64,000 nucleotides of DNA from Actinomycetota bacterium (GCA_003134555.1 PLBO01000134.1:1-64000), one strand, 5' to 3'. Positions 34,243 to 42,438 are shown, numbered from the stretch's first letter. Notes: generated by a model from the sequence alone, not told the origin. A program made the numbers and translations.

Positions 34243-34947
34243 TCAGCCGAGGGGTGACCAGGTCGCGCTGCGGAGCAAGCGGCTCTCCCAGTCGTCGCGC
34301 ACGTCGAGCGCGTCGTGCATCCACGTGCCCGGTCCTTTCACCTGCGCGGGGAGCTCTCGGGTGAACAGGCCCGGGAGCCGCTCCGGGAAGTCGACGCGCT
34401 GCCACAGGATCACCTCGCGTCGCCGCGGTGCGCCGAGTGCGGCCTGGAACACCGCGAGCAACGTGAGGAGTGAGCGTTCGGAACGTTGCTCCAGGCTCGG
34501 CGCGTAGTGCGTGCGCGCCTTCTCCAGATAGGTGTCGAGCTTCGCCTCGTAGGGCCACGCGCTGTCTTCCATGTAGAGGACGGCGTCGTGCTCGCGGCCG
34601 TCGGTGGGCACCGTCGCCAGTTCGAGGTCGCGCATCGGTGACCAATCGACGGGCAGCAACAACTTGCCCTTCACCTCGTGCCGCATGCCGTCGACGTCGG
34701 CCGCCCAGGTGCGCAGGTCGCCGGACTGTATGCGGCGGGCGAGCCGCTCGTACGCGGCGCCGTCGGCGAGCGCGGTGATGGTCGTGTGGTGGTACGCGCG
34801 GCCGGTGCCGTGGGCGAGCTTCAGGTAATAGAGGAGCCGCGCGTCGGGGTCGTGCGCAAGGGTCTTCATCCAGCCGGTGCGAAACGCGTCCTCGAACTCG
34901 TCTTCGTGGCGCCCGGCAATCGTGTGGACCTCGTGCAAGAGCAGCAT
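34243..34947 (-). CDS. Uncharacterised protein, possible dimeric alpha-beta barrel (NIPSNAP-like)
   Basis: 234 residues; ATG 34947 lies four bases after the serC stop, so the two are probably cotranscribed. The N-terminal MLLLHEVHTIAGRHEDEFEDAFRTGW and the second-half strand-helix pattern resemble two ferredoxin-like repeats of the NIPSNAP/EthD type. No catalytic motif. The link to serine synthesis is positional only. Confidence 0.65.
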   Translation of the reverse strand: MLLLHEVHTIAGRHEDEFEDAFRTGWMKTLAHDPDARLLYYLKLAHGTGRAYHHTTITALADGAAYERLARRIQSGDLRTWAADVDGMRHEVKGKLLLPVDWSPMRDLELATVPTDGREHDAVLYMEDSAWPYEAKLDTYLEKARTHYAPSLEQRSERSLLTLLAVFQAALGAPRRREVILWQRVDFPERLPGLFTRELPAQVKGPGTWMHDALDVRDDWESRLLRSATWSPLG

Positions 34948-34951
34948 CGGG

Positions 34952-36070
34952 TCAGCCTGCCATGTGCTCCAGCAGGAAGTCGATTGCGCGGGTCAGGGTG
35001 GCGACGTCGTCGGGCTCGATCGCGGGGAACAGCGCGATACGAAGCTGGTTGCGGCCGAGCTTGCGATAGGGCTCGACGTCGACGATGCCGTTGGTCCGCA
35101 ACGCCGACGCGAGCGCAGACGCGTCGACGCGCTCGTCGAAGTCGATCGTCGCCGTGACCGGGCTGCGGTGCGACGTGTCCTTCACGAACGGCGTCGCGTA
35201 CTTGTGGCCGTCGGCCCAGCCGTAGACGATGGCGGCCGACCGGTCGCAGCGACCGGCCGCGAACTCGAGCCCGCCATTGTCGAGCATCCATTGGAGTTGC
35301 TGGCGCAGGAGAAAGAGCGTGGCCAGCGAGGGTGTGTTGTACGTCTGGTCGAGTCGTGAGTTCTCGACCGCGATCGACAGGTCGAGTGTCGCCGGCATCC
35401 ACCGAGTTCCCCCGAGACGTTCGATGCGCGCGAGCGCGGCGGGCGAGCACAGCGCGAGCCACAGCCCGCCCTCGCTCGCGAAGCACTTCTGTGGCGCGAA
35501 GTAGTAGACGTCGAACGCGCCCGGGTCGACGCGCATGCCGCCCGCGGCCGAGGTTCCGTCGACGACGACGAGCGCGCCGCCGCGCGGTCGGTGCACGTCG
35601 ACGATCACGCCGGTCGACGTCTCGTTGTGCGGATAGGCATAGACGTCGCCGTCGACCGTTTCCGGCCGGATCGGCGTCTCGCCGGGCGCGGTCTCGCAGA
35701 CTTGGGGCTCGTCGAGGTGGGGCGCGGCCCGGGCGACCTGCGCGAACTTCGACGAGAACTCGCCGAGGACGAGGTGGGTGCTCCGGTGTTCGACGAGCCC
35801 GAACGACGCGGCATCCCAGAACAGCGTCGATCCTCCGACGCCGATCAGTACCTCGTAGCCCTCTGGGAGCGAGAAGAAGTCGCGCATCCCGTTGCGGATC
35901 CCCGCGACGACGGACCGCACCCCGTCGCGGCGGTGGCTCGTGCCGAGGTACTCGTGCGCGACACCGCCAAGCGCGGCGACGGCCTCGTCGCGCACCTTCG
36001 AAGGACCCGATCCGAATCGCCCGTCGCTCGGCAACAGCGAGCGCGGAAGCTTCAGGTCGTCGGGGGTCAT
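34952..36070 (-). CDS. serC: Phosphoserine aminotransferase
   Basis: 372 residues from ATG 36070, with TAGAGT six bases upstream and no Shine-Dalgarno (leaderless type). It matches the actinobacterial SerC type. PLP is expected on K195 (FAPQKCFASEGG), with the phosphate-cup GGSTLFWD near 79-86 and HNETSTG substrate region near 148-154. It transaminates 3-phosphohydroxypyruvate with glutamate to phosphoserine, in serine and pyridoxine pathways. Class V fold-type I. Confidence 0.93.
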   Translation of the reverse strand: MTPDDLKLPRSLLPSDGRFGSGPSKVRDEAVAALGGVAHEYLGTSHRRDGVRSVVAGIRNGMRDFFSLPEGYEVLIGVGGSTLFWDAASFGLVEHRSTHLVLGEFSSKFAQVARAAPHLDEPQVCETAPGETPIRPETVDGDVYAYPHNETSTGVIVDVHRPRGGALVVVDGTSAAGGMRVDPGAFDVYYFAPQKCFASEGGLWLALCSPAALARIERLGGTRWMPATLDLSIAVENSRLDQTYNTPSLATLFLLRQQLQWMLDNGGLEFAAGRCDRSAAIVYGWADGHKYATPFVKDTSHRSPVTATIDFDERVDASALASALRTNGIVDVEPYRKLGRNQLRIALFPAIEPDDVATLTRAIDFLLEHMAG

Positions 36071-36085
36071 TCCCCAACTCTATGG

Positions 36086-37495
36086 TCAGGCCAGCGCGAG
36101 GATCTCGTCGAATCCCGTCCGCAGACAGCCGAGCAGCATCTCGTGATCGGGGACGGCGACGGTGTCGATCACGACGCCGATGCAGCAGGTGTCGCAATGC
36201 GAGATCAGCGCGACGTTGAACGCCGCGCCGGCCGGTGGCGCGAATGCGTACAGCCGCTCGACGCGGGCGCCGGCGACGTACACCGGTACGGGCGCGCCGG
36301 GGATGTTCGACGTCACGAAGTCGCAGCACTTGAGCATGCCGCCGAACAACGCGGTCGTCGTCGCGGTCGGCAGCCGGTTGAGGACCCCGGCAAGCGTGCT
36401 GGTCATCTGCAGCGCCGGCTCGGCCCGCCACTCGCGAATGAGCGCGCCCAGCGCGGCGATGCGTTCGCGGGGATCGTCGATCGATGTCGGCACGGGGAAG
36501 CGAGCCGGCGCGAAGCGGTTCCCGCCCGCGTCGTCGTCGCCCTGGCGCAGGTTGATCGGCAGCGTCATGCGAAGCTCGACGGGCGCGGCGCCGTGCCGCT
36601 CGTGGTAGCGCCGCACGCCACCGACTACCGCGGCGACGAACACGTCGTTGAGACTCGCTTCACTCGCCTTCGCGACCCGGCGCAGGTCGTCGAGCGGCAC
36701 GTCGAACGCCTCGAGCCGGCGTCCGAGACCCCGCCGGATCATGATCGGCGACATCGGTGCCGTCGCGGGCGCGAGCGTGCGCACGACCGAGCGCGTCGTT
36801 CGCAGCACATCACTCGCCGAACCGACGGGGTGCCGGATCGCACGCGCGGTGGCGTGGGCGACTCCGGCGGGGACGCGCCTCGCGATCCCGAATGCGCGCC
36901 GCCGGTTGTGCGCGAGCGAGCGGCGCACGACGTCGAGCATGCGCGCGTCCTCGGGCGCGAGTGCCGCCGGGACGTCGTCACCCGAGGATTCGGCAGGGTC
37001 GGGAACGAGATCGACGAAGTGGGCGAGCAGCTCCATGCCACCTACGCCGTCGGTAACGGAGTGATGGACTTTCATCGCGAACGCGGCGCGTTCGCCGTCG
37101 GGTCCGTCGAGCCCTTCGAAGAGCGTGAACTCCCACAGCGGACGGGCGCGGTCGAAGCTCGCCGTCGCGATCGGCTGCAGCGCGTCGAGCAGGGCGCGCA
37201 TCGTTCCGGATCCGGCGAGCCGGGCCCGCCGAAGGTGGAAGTCGAGGTCGAAGGTCGGTTCCGCGGTCCAGCGCGGTGGCGCGATCCGGAACGGCGGGGA
37301 TACGACCCGCTGGCGCAATCTCGGGATGAAGCAGGTCGTGCGGTCGATGCGGCGGCGGAGCCGCTCCCAGTCGGGGACCGAGTCGAAGAGCGCGACCGCG
37401 ACGATGGTCGAGCGCAGGACGGGGTCCTTCTCGATGTTCCACATGAGCGCGTCCTCGTCGCTCATATGGTGCGCGAAACGGGCTGCTTCCGCCAT
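36086..37495 (-). CDS. WS/DGAT wax ester synthase / diacylglycerol acyltransferase
   Basis: 469 residues from ATG 37495 (GGGGGGA upstream; an internal ATG ten codons later also matches the family N-terminus MSDEDALMW). The catalytic HHxxxDG is complete at 144-150 (HHSVTDG). The C-terminal domain ends with NVALISHCDTCCIGVVIDTVAVPD, typical of the family. It would esterify acyl-CoA with fatty alcohols or diacylglycerol for wax ester or triacylglycerol storage. It lies 15 bases upstream of the serC start on the same strand, probably one transcript or with an internal promoter. Confidence 0.93.
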   Translation of the reverse strand: MAEAARFAHHMSDEDALMWNIEKDPVLRSTIVAVALFDSVPDWERLRRRIDRTTCFIPRLRQRVVSPPFRIAPPRWTAEPTFDLDFHLRRARLAGSGTMRALLDALQPIATASFDRARPLWEFTLFEGLDGPDGERAAFAMKVHHSVTDGVGGMELLAHFVDLVPDPAESSGDDVPAALAPEDARMLDVVRRSLAHNRRRAFGIARRVPAGVAHATARAIRHPVGSASDVLRTTRSVVRTLAPATAPMSPIMIRRGLGRRLEAFDVPLDDLRRVAKASEASLNDVFVAAVVGGVRRYHERHGAAPVELRMTLPINLRQGDDDAGGNRFAPARFPVPTSIDDPRERIAALGALIREWRAEPALQMTSTLAGVLNRLPTATTTALFGGMLKCCDFVTSNIPGAPVPVYVAGARVERLYAFAPPAGAAFNVALISHCDTCCIGVVIDTVAVPDHEMLLGCLRTGFDEILALA

Positions 37496-37573
37496 TGGCT
37501 GTCCCCCCAGGCGCACGTCGAGTGTCGCGACGGTACTCCCGGATCCGTTCGCTGTCCCGGGGAGTGCAGCGGA

Positions 37574-38335
37574 TCAGGTCGAGATGTCGAACACGACCGT
37601 CACGTCGACGCTCAACTGCTGCGAGCCCGGCGAGATCGGTACCGCCGCGGATCGCGTGGCCGAAGAGAAACCGCCTTGGAGGTACTGCGGCCCGGGCAGC
37701 TGCGTGCCGGTGTCGTCGATGGTTCGGATCGCGCCGAGCTTCACGCCGGCCGCTCCCGCGAGCTGCTTGCCTTGCGCGAGCGCGTCCTTGATCGCGTCGG
37801 CCCGCGCCTTGGCGACGAGGGTGCTCGTGTTGTCGATCGAGAACGACACACCCTGGAGCCGAACGTCCTGACCCGCGGTCAACGCGGCCGCGTCGATCAC
37901 CGATCCGGCCTTGGACAGGTCGCGGAGCTTCGCCGACACGGTGTTCGATGCCGAGTAGCCGGTGACGTGGAAGAACTTGTCGAAGTTCGGCGACACGTTC
38001 AGGTCGACGGTCTGGATGTCCTTGGCGGCGACGCCGTGCGCCTTCAGTGCGGAGACGAGCGCGTTGGCCCGGTCGTTGTTGCGCTGGAGCGCGGCCTGGG
38101 CCGACGGGTCGACGGTCTGCACTCCCATCGTCACCGTCATCACGTCGGGAGTGCCCTCGACCTGGCCGTGACCCGCGACATTGATCGTCGGGCCCGGAGT
38201 GACCGGCGGTGTGGTCGCGGCCGTCACGCGCACAGGCGCCGTCTTCTTCGAGCTGCCGCTGCTGCAGCCGGCGACGCCGCCTAGCGCGGCGACCGTCGCG
38301 ACCGCGGTGATCACGGACTTGGTGAGCACGCGCAT
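37574..38335 (-). CDS. SIMPL-domain (DUF541) lipoprotein
   Basis: 253 residues from ATG 38335 behind AAGGGA. A lipobox (GGVAGC) gives a lipid-anchored protein; after a Thr/Pro linker the SIMPL domain starts at INVAGHGQVEGTPDVMTVTMGV and ends with SQQLSVDVTVVFDIS. SIMPL proteins have been found in envelope stress and periplasmic quality-control contexts, with no known catalysis. Divergent from the epoxide hydrolase gene. Confidence 0.88.
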   Translation of the reverse strand: MRVLTKSVITAVATVAALGGVAGCSSGSSKKTAPVRVTAATTPPVTPGPTINVAGHGQVEGTPDVMTVTMGVQTVDPSAQAALQRNNDRANALVSALKAHGVAAKDIQTVDLNVSPNFDKFFHVTGYSASNTVSAKLRDLSKAGSVIDAAALTAGQDVRLQGVSFSIDNTSTLVAKARADAIKDALAQGKQLAGAAGVKLGAIRTIDDTGTQLPGPQYLQGGFSSATRSAAVPISPGSQQLSVDVTVVFDIST

Positions 38336-38411
38336 CGATGTCCCTTTCGTCGGTGGATCCGGGGATCCGACGACGGGGACCACCCCCGCGGTTCCCGTTA
38401 GGGTCCGAACC

Positions 38412-39296
38412 GTGCGTAGCCGGTACGTGATCGCGAACGGCATCCGCGTGTTCTGCCTCGAAGCCGGGCCCGCCGATGGGCCGGTCGTGCTGTTGCTGCA
38501 CGGCTTTCCGGAGCTCGCGTACTCCTGGCGGCACCAGGTCGCGACGCTGGGTGATGCGGGCTTCCACGTGGTCGCGCCCGACCTTCCCGGCTACGGGCGA
38601 AGTGACAAACCCGACGTCACCTACGACTGCCAGTGGATCAATGCTTGTCTCGTCGGCGTGCTCGACGCATTGGGCTGCGAGCGCGCGGTCGTCGCGGGGC
38701 ACGACTGGGGCGGGATCCTGGTGTGGATCATGGCTCGGCAATACCCCGATCGGCTGGCCGGTGTCATCGGTGTGAACACGCCCGACCTTCCGCGCCCGGC
38801 GATGCCCCCGGTGCAGTTGCTCCGTCAGATCTTCGTCGACACGCCCATCTACATCATCCAGTTCCAAGAACGCGGGCTGGCGGAATGGGTCCTCGGCACT
38901 TGGGGTCGCGGCGTCGACGACTTCGTCGAGATGATCTTCGGCGCGACGACGCAGGTTGCCGACGCGTTCCCGCCCGCGGTGCTCGACGTGTACAAGGACG
39001 CGTTCCGTCCGGTCGGCGCGCTCACCCCGCCGATCGAGTACTACCGGAACCTCGACCGCAACTGGGAGCTCACCGCCGAGATCGCCGATCGCACGATCGA
39101 CGTGCCCTGCCTGATGATCTCCGCCGCGGACGATCCCGTGCTCACCCCCGCGATGACGGCGGGCATGGAGGAGCGGGTTCCCGATCTCGAACGGGTCGTC
39201 ATCGAGCGCTGCGGTCACTGGACCCAACAAGAGCGCCCCCACGAGACGTCGCAAGCGATGCTCGCCTACCTCCGCCGCCTCCCCCCTTGGCACTAG
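38412..39296 (+). CDS. Epoxide hydrolase-like alpha/beta hydrolase
   Basis: 294 residues from a leaderless-type GTG (TAGGGT seven bases upstream). HGFPE (30-34) supplies the oxyanion hole; the nucleophile is D98 in GHDWGG, the hallmark of soluble epoxide hydrolases and related dehalogenases; the catalytic His is in CGHWTQQERP near 275, and a cap region spans about 130-220. It would hydrolyse an epoxide to a diol. No signal peptide, so cytoplasmic. Confidence 0.9.
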   Translation: MRSRYVIANGIRVFCLEAGPADGPVVLLLHGFPELAYSWRHQVATLGDAGFHVVAPDLPGYGRSDKPDVTYDCQWINACLVGVLDALGCERAVVAGHDWGGILVWIMARQYPDRLAGVIGVNTPDLPRPAMPPVQLLRQIFVDTPIYIIQFQERGLAEWVLGTWGRGVDDFVEMIFGATTQVADAFPPAVLDVYKDAFRPVGALTPPIEYYRNLDRNWELTAEIADRTIDVPCLMISAADDPVLTPAMTAGMEERVPDLERVVIERCGHWTQQERPHETSQAMLAYLRRLPPWH

Positions 39297-39315
39297 ACAC
39301 CTCACCCCTCGAATT

Positions 39316-39338
39316 TCGCGCCCAACAGTTGGGCGCGA
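39316..39338. promoter_or_regulatory. 23-bp perfect palindrome over the thioesterase promoter -35 region
   Basis: Arms TCGCGCCCAAC and GTTGGGCGCGA flank a single A. The site ends ten bases before the TACGAT -10-like element (39349-39354) of the downstream gene. It could be an operator, or a terminator hairpin for the upstream epoxide hydrolase; a one-base loop and lack of T-tract make the operator view at least as likely. Confidence 0.55.
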
Positions 39339-39360
39339 GTACGGCGCGTACGATGCCGGG

Positions 39361-40215
39361 GTGTCGGAGGATGCGATCGCGACGTACGGGGCGCTGTTCG
39401 AGCGGGACGGCTCGCGCTACGTGCCCACCCAGCTCGCGCGGGGGCCGTGGAGCCCGAAGGCGCTGCACGGCGGCGCGCCCAGCGCGCTGTTCGCAACGGT
39501 GTGCGAGTCGCACGACCCCGGTCCCGCGGGGTTCGTCGCCCGCATCACGGTCGAGTTGATGCGTCCCGTTCCGCTCGCACCGCTCGAGCTGCGCGTGCGC
39601 ACGATCCGGCCCGGCAAGAAGGTGCAGTGGCTCGAGGCCGCGCTACTCGACGGGGACGAGCACGAGGTCGCGCACGCGACCGTCCTGCGCATCCGCTCCG
39701 ACGACGTCGACACGAGCGGCTCGGTGCATCCGGCCGTCGACGCGCCGCCCGGACCCGACGCGAACGTCGCGCAGAGGTTCCCCTTCGGTGAGGGAGCGGT
39801 CGGCTTCTGGAACGTGCACGACGTCCGTCTCGTCCGCGGCAGCTGGGTGGAACCCGGCCCCGGCGTCGCGTGGTTCCGGCTGCAGTGCCCCGTCGTGGCC
39901 GGCGAGCCGATCTCGCCGATCGCGCGCGTCGCGGCCGCCGCCGATTTCGGTAGCGGTATCTCGAATCCGGTACGCCTGACCAACGCGGCCGCGATCAACC
40001 CGGACCTCACGGTGCACGTGCACCGCCATCCCGGTGGCGAGTGGGTGTGCCTCGAGTCGGGCGCGTGGGCGCAGCCGCACGGAGTCGGCATGGCCGAAAC
40101 GCGCCTGCACGACGAACGAGGCGTCATCGGTCGGTCGGTGCAGTCGCTGCTCGTCGAACCGGCGGCCGACCTCCCGATGCGCACCAACGCTGCGGCAACC
40201 GAGGCCGGCGACTGA
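39361..40215 (+). CDS. Acyl-CoA thioesterase, hot-dog fold (TesB / 4HBT_3-like)
   Basis: 284 residues from a leaderless-type GTG (TACGAT exactly six bases upstream). The N-terminal hot-dog has WSPKALHGGAPSALF and ARITVELMRPVPLAPLELR; a second half-domain includes WVCLESGAWAQPHGVGMAETRLHDERGVIGRSVQSLLVEP, giving the double hot-dog architecture of TesB-like proteins. It would hydrolyse acyl-CoA thioesters. It converges with the TnpB-like gene, eight bases apart. Confidence 0.85.
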   Translation: MSEDAIATYGALFERDGSRYVPTQLARGPWSPKALHGGAPSALFATVCESHDPGPAGFVARITVELMRPVPLAPLELRVRTIRPGKKVQWLEAALLDGDEHEVAHATVLRIRSDDVDTSGSVHPAVDAPPGPDANVAQRFPFGEGAVGFWNVHDVRLVRGSWVEPGPGVAWFRLQCPVVAGEPISPIARVAAAADFGSGISNPVRLTNAAAINPDLTVHVHRHPGGEWVCLESGAWAQPHGVGMAETRLHDERGVIGRSVQSLLVEPAADLPMRTNAAATEAGD

Positions 40216-40223
40216 TTCGTCGG

Positions 40224-40712
40224 TCAGTCGTCTTCCGACTTGCGTTCGACGTCGGTCGCCCAGAGCTCGAACTCTCCGTTGCGGTAGACGAGCGCGGCGG
40301 GACGGCCGGCGAGCGGAGGGCGCAGATCGCCGCGGCCGCGGTCGACGCGCACCGAGATCGTGCGCCGTCCCGAAGCCGTGAGCATGGTGACGCGGTCGGA
40401 GCCGCCCCATTTGAACGCGGACGCGGGCATCGCGAGCGCCTGGTACTGCGAGAACTTTTGCTGTTTGCCGGCGCGGCGTCGCAGCGACTCCTCGACCCGG
40501 TCGGCGATCGGGCGCACAAGCAGCTCCGGCAGCTTGGCTTTCTCGACCTCTTTCTTCACGATCTCGCGCAGCGGCGCGCCCTCGAACACGTTGCTCTGGA
40601 GCGCGGCGGCCCGGGCCGCGTTGCTCGTGCGGTTGGCGCGCTCCAACGTGGCTACCAGCAACTTGTGCTGATCGCCATCGGGGAGCAGCTCGACTTCGTC
40701 GACGGTCGCCAT
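40224..40712 (-). CDS. Stand-alone TnpB N-terminal-like protein without RuvC nuclease domain
   Basis: 162 residues from ATG 40712 (TACGAT ten bases upstream). The N-terminus VEVELLPDGDQHKLLVATLERANRTSN-like stretch and the later pattern of SDRVTMLTASGRRTI then LVYRNGEFELWATD follow the wedge/REC half of IS605-family TnpB proteins. The frame ends (KSEDD) exactly where TnpB would enter RuvC-I; no RuvC, zinc-ribbon or remainder is found in the next 900 bases, which are occupied by the convergent thioesterase. An intact promoter argues against a simple pseudogene. It might be a guide-RNA- or DNA-binding remnant with a new role. Homology is by motif reading only. Confidence 0.6.
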   Translation of the reverse strand: MATVDEVELLPDGDQHKLLVATLERANRTSNAARAAALQSNVFEGAPLREIVKKEVEKAKLPELLVRPIADRVEESLRRRAGKQQKFSQYQALAMPASAFKWGGSDRVTMLTASGRRTISVRVDRGRGDLRPPLAGRPAALVYRNGEFELWATDVERKSEDD

Positions 40713-40770
40713 GACGCCGAGCATCGTACCGACGTGGCTGCGACCCCGAGCCTGAACAAGAGGGCTTTCT

Positions 40771-40787
40771 CGGATAGCTAGTATCCG
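40771..40787. promoter_or_regulatory. Palindrome over the -10 of the Rrf2 gene
   Basis: CGGATA and TATCCG flank GCTAG; the -10-like TAGTAT (40779-40784) lies within it and the ATG follows seven bases later. Placement would let the Rrf2 regulator repress its own transcription. Confidence 0.5.
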
Positions 40788-40791
40788 TATT

Positions 40792-41280
40792 ATGCGATTG
40801 TCCGACGGGGTCGAGTCGGGCGTGCACGTTTGTGTGCTGTTGGCCACACTGCCCAACGGCGCCGCGCTGCCCGCCGCGAAGCTCGCCGAATATCACGGCG
40901 TGCCGGCCGCGTACCTCGCCAAGCATCTGCAGGCGCTCGCGGGCGCGGACGTGCTCCGAACCGTCAAGGGCGCTCGGGGCGGTTATCGGTTGGCGCGACC
41001 CGCCGACGAGATCACAGTGCTCGACGTGGTCGAGGCGATCGACGGCGGCGAATCGGCATTCCGGTGCAGTGAGATCCGCCGTCGCGGACCGCTGGCGATG
41101 CCGGCGCGCGAGTACACGAAGGTGTGCGGGATCCACCACGTGTTCACCCGGGCCGACGAGGTCTGGCGCGCGGAGCTCGCCCGTACGACGATCACGGACC
41201 TTCTCATGGGCGTGCTCCGCGACGTGCCGCGAGCTGCGCTCGAGAAGGGCGCCCGCTGGCTGCAGGACAGCGCGCGCTGA
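40792..41280 (+). CDS. Rrf2-family transcriptional regulator
   Basis: 162 residues from leaderless-type ATG 40792. The N-terminal winged helix (about 3-65) includes ALPAAKLAEYHGVPAAYLAKHLQALAGADVLRTVKGARGGY, characteristic of Rrf2 proteins. Only C92 and C112 remain in the region that holds three Cys in Fe-S sensors such as IscR, so an iron-sulphur cluster of the usual type is unlikely; a thiol or other signal is possible. Divergent from the TnpB-like gene across 79 bases. Confidence 0.88.
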   Translation: MRLSDGVESGVHVCVLLATLPNGAALPAAKLAEYHGVPAAYLAKHLQALAGADVLRTVKGARGGYRLARPADEITVLDVVEAIDGGESAFRCSEIRRRGPLAMPAREYTKVCGIHHVFTRADEVWRAELARTTITDLLMGVLRDVPRAALEKGARWLQDSAR

Positions 41281-41289
41281 GGGAGTGCG

Positions 41290-41373
41290 CTAGCGGCCGG
41301 CGCGCGGGCGCTTGCCGTGGTTCGCCTTGTTGCGGCGGGCCTTCAGGCGGCGTTTCTTCGTCTTCTTGCTCAT
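41290..41373 (-). CDS. Ribosomal protein bL37 (27 residues)
   Basis: ATG 41373 encodes MSKKTKKRRLKARRNK then ANHGKRPRAGR. The KANHGKRP stretch is the signature I know from the actinobacterial large-subunit protein bL37. It is almost entirely basic, as expected for a peptide threaded into rRNA. The mRNA appears near-leaderless: TAGCCT lies ten bases upstream. Genes of this size are routinely missed. Confidence 0.8.
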   Translation of the reverse strand: MSKKTKKRRLKARRNKANHGKRPRAGR

Positions 41374-41378
41374 AGGAG

Positions 41379-41409
41379 GTCGCAGGCTAGTTGATCGGTA
41401 GCCTGCGAC
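41379..41409. promoter_or_regulatory. Inverted-repeat divergent promoter (bL37 / YchF-like)
   Basis: Perfect 11-bp arms, GTCGCAGGCTA and TAGCCTGCGAC, flank nine bases. Each arm contains a TAGCCT -10-like element reading outwards, ten bases from the bL37 ATG and eight from the YchF-like ATG. Both transcripts thus share the same -10 and GC-rich discriminator (GCGAC), also found upstream of the small gene at 11092. Confidence 0.6.
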
Positions 41410-41412
41410 TCG

Positions 41413-42438
41413 ATGGAGAACCTCGGTCTCGTGGGTTTCACCGGCGCGGGCGCGAACCGTCTGTTCAGCGCCCTCACCGGCCTGCCCGTGCCCAGCGAAT
41501 ACGAGGCCGCGGTGGGTGTGGCGAGCCTGCCCGACGAACGCCTGATCCGACTGACCGAGATGTCGAAGTCGAAGAAGACGGTCGCCGCGGGCTTCGAGCT
41601 CGTCCATCTCGCGCTGCCGCCCGGGTCCAAGCCGGGGGAGGGACTCGGCGCGAAGTTCCTCGGCAGCCTGCGCAATTGCGACGCGATCCTCATCGTCCTG
41701 CGCGCGTTCGCCGACGGCGGGGTCGCGCCTGATCCCGAAGGCGACCTGGTCGCGCTCGAGCTCGAGCTCGTCCTCACCGACATCGCGAGCGTCGAGCAGC
41801 GACTCACTCGCCAGCGCCGGGCGGCGAAGAGCGGCGACAAGGAGATCGTCGCCGAGGTTGAAGTCTTGGAACGGGCGAACGCGCTGCTCTCCGACGGAAC
41901 GCCGATCCGGCGCGGCTCGTTCACGACCGAAGAGCTCGCGCGCCTCGCCCCCGTGTTCCTGCTCACGACGAAGCCGTTGCTGATCGTCGCCAACACGGGC
42001 GAAGAACAGACCACCGACGCGCCGCTGCCGACCGGTGACGAGGTGTTGTCGGTACCGATCGACATCGAGGCCGAGATCGCGGCGTGCGCGCCCGACGACC
42101 GCGCCGAGATGCGCGAGTCGTACGGTCTCGGCGAGTCGGCGCTCGACGCGGTAGCGCAGGCCGCATACCAGCTGCTCGGCCGGCGGACATTTTTCACCAC
42201 CGGTGACGACGAGTCGCGGGCCTGGACGTTTCGGGCGGGCGCCAAGGCGCCCGAGTGCGCCGGAGTCATCCACAGCGACCTGCAGCGCGGCTTCATCCGC
42301 GCCGAGGTGATCGACTGGCGCGAACTGCTCGATATCGGTTCGTGGGAGAAGGCGCGTGGGCTGAAGAAGCTGCGGGTCGAGGGCAAGGACTACGAGGTAC
42401 GAGACGGCGACGTCCTCGAGATCCGGTTCAACGTTTAG
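41413..42438 (+). CDS. YchF/Obg-like protein with degenerate P-loop and TGS domain
   Basis: 341 residues from leaderless-type ATG 41413. The overall layout is YchF-like: GLVGFTGAGANRLFSALTG (5-23), the PGEGLGAKFLGSLRNCDAILIVLRAF stretch, a helical insert, the G4-like VANTGEE, and a C-terminal TGS domain (about 275-341, ending GKDYEVRDGDVLEIRFNV). In YchF the P-loop reads NVGKST; here AGANR replaces it, removing Lys and Ser/Thr, and the DxxG of G3 is also gone. It probably cannot hydrolyse ATP/GTP normally. Divergent from bL37, suggesting a ribosome-linked role. Confidence 0.82.
   Translation: MENLGLVGFTGAGANRLFSALTGLPVPSEYEAAVGVASLPDERLIRLTEMSKSKKTVAAGFELVHLALPPGSKPGEGLGAKFLGSLRNCDAILIVLRAFADGGVAPDPEGDLVALELELVLTDIASVEQRLTRQRRAAKSGDKEIVAEVEVLERANALLSDGTPIRRGSFTTEELARLAPVFLLTTKPLLIVANTGEEQTTDAPLPTGDEVLSVPIDIEAEIAACAPDDRAEMRESYGLGESALDAVAQAAYQLLGRRTFFTTGDDESRAWTFRAGAKAPECAGVIHSDLQRGFIRAEVIDWRELLDIGSWEKARGLKKLRVEGKDYEVRDGDVLEIRFNV

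Noticed and set aside
35591-38284. 897-codon plus-strand frame opposite serC, WS/DGAT and SIMPL genes
   Set aside because: The minus-strand genes have catalytic motifs (HHSVTDG, PLP lysine); the plus frame has none.
40216-41290. Intact IS605-type insertion element around the TnpB-like gene
   Set aside because: No TnpA, no RuvC domain, no end hairpins visible; both sides are ordinary genes with eight- and 79-base gaps.
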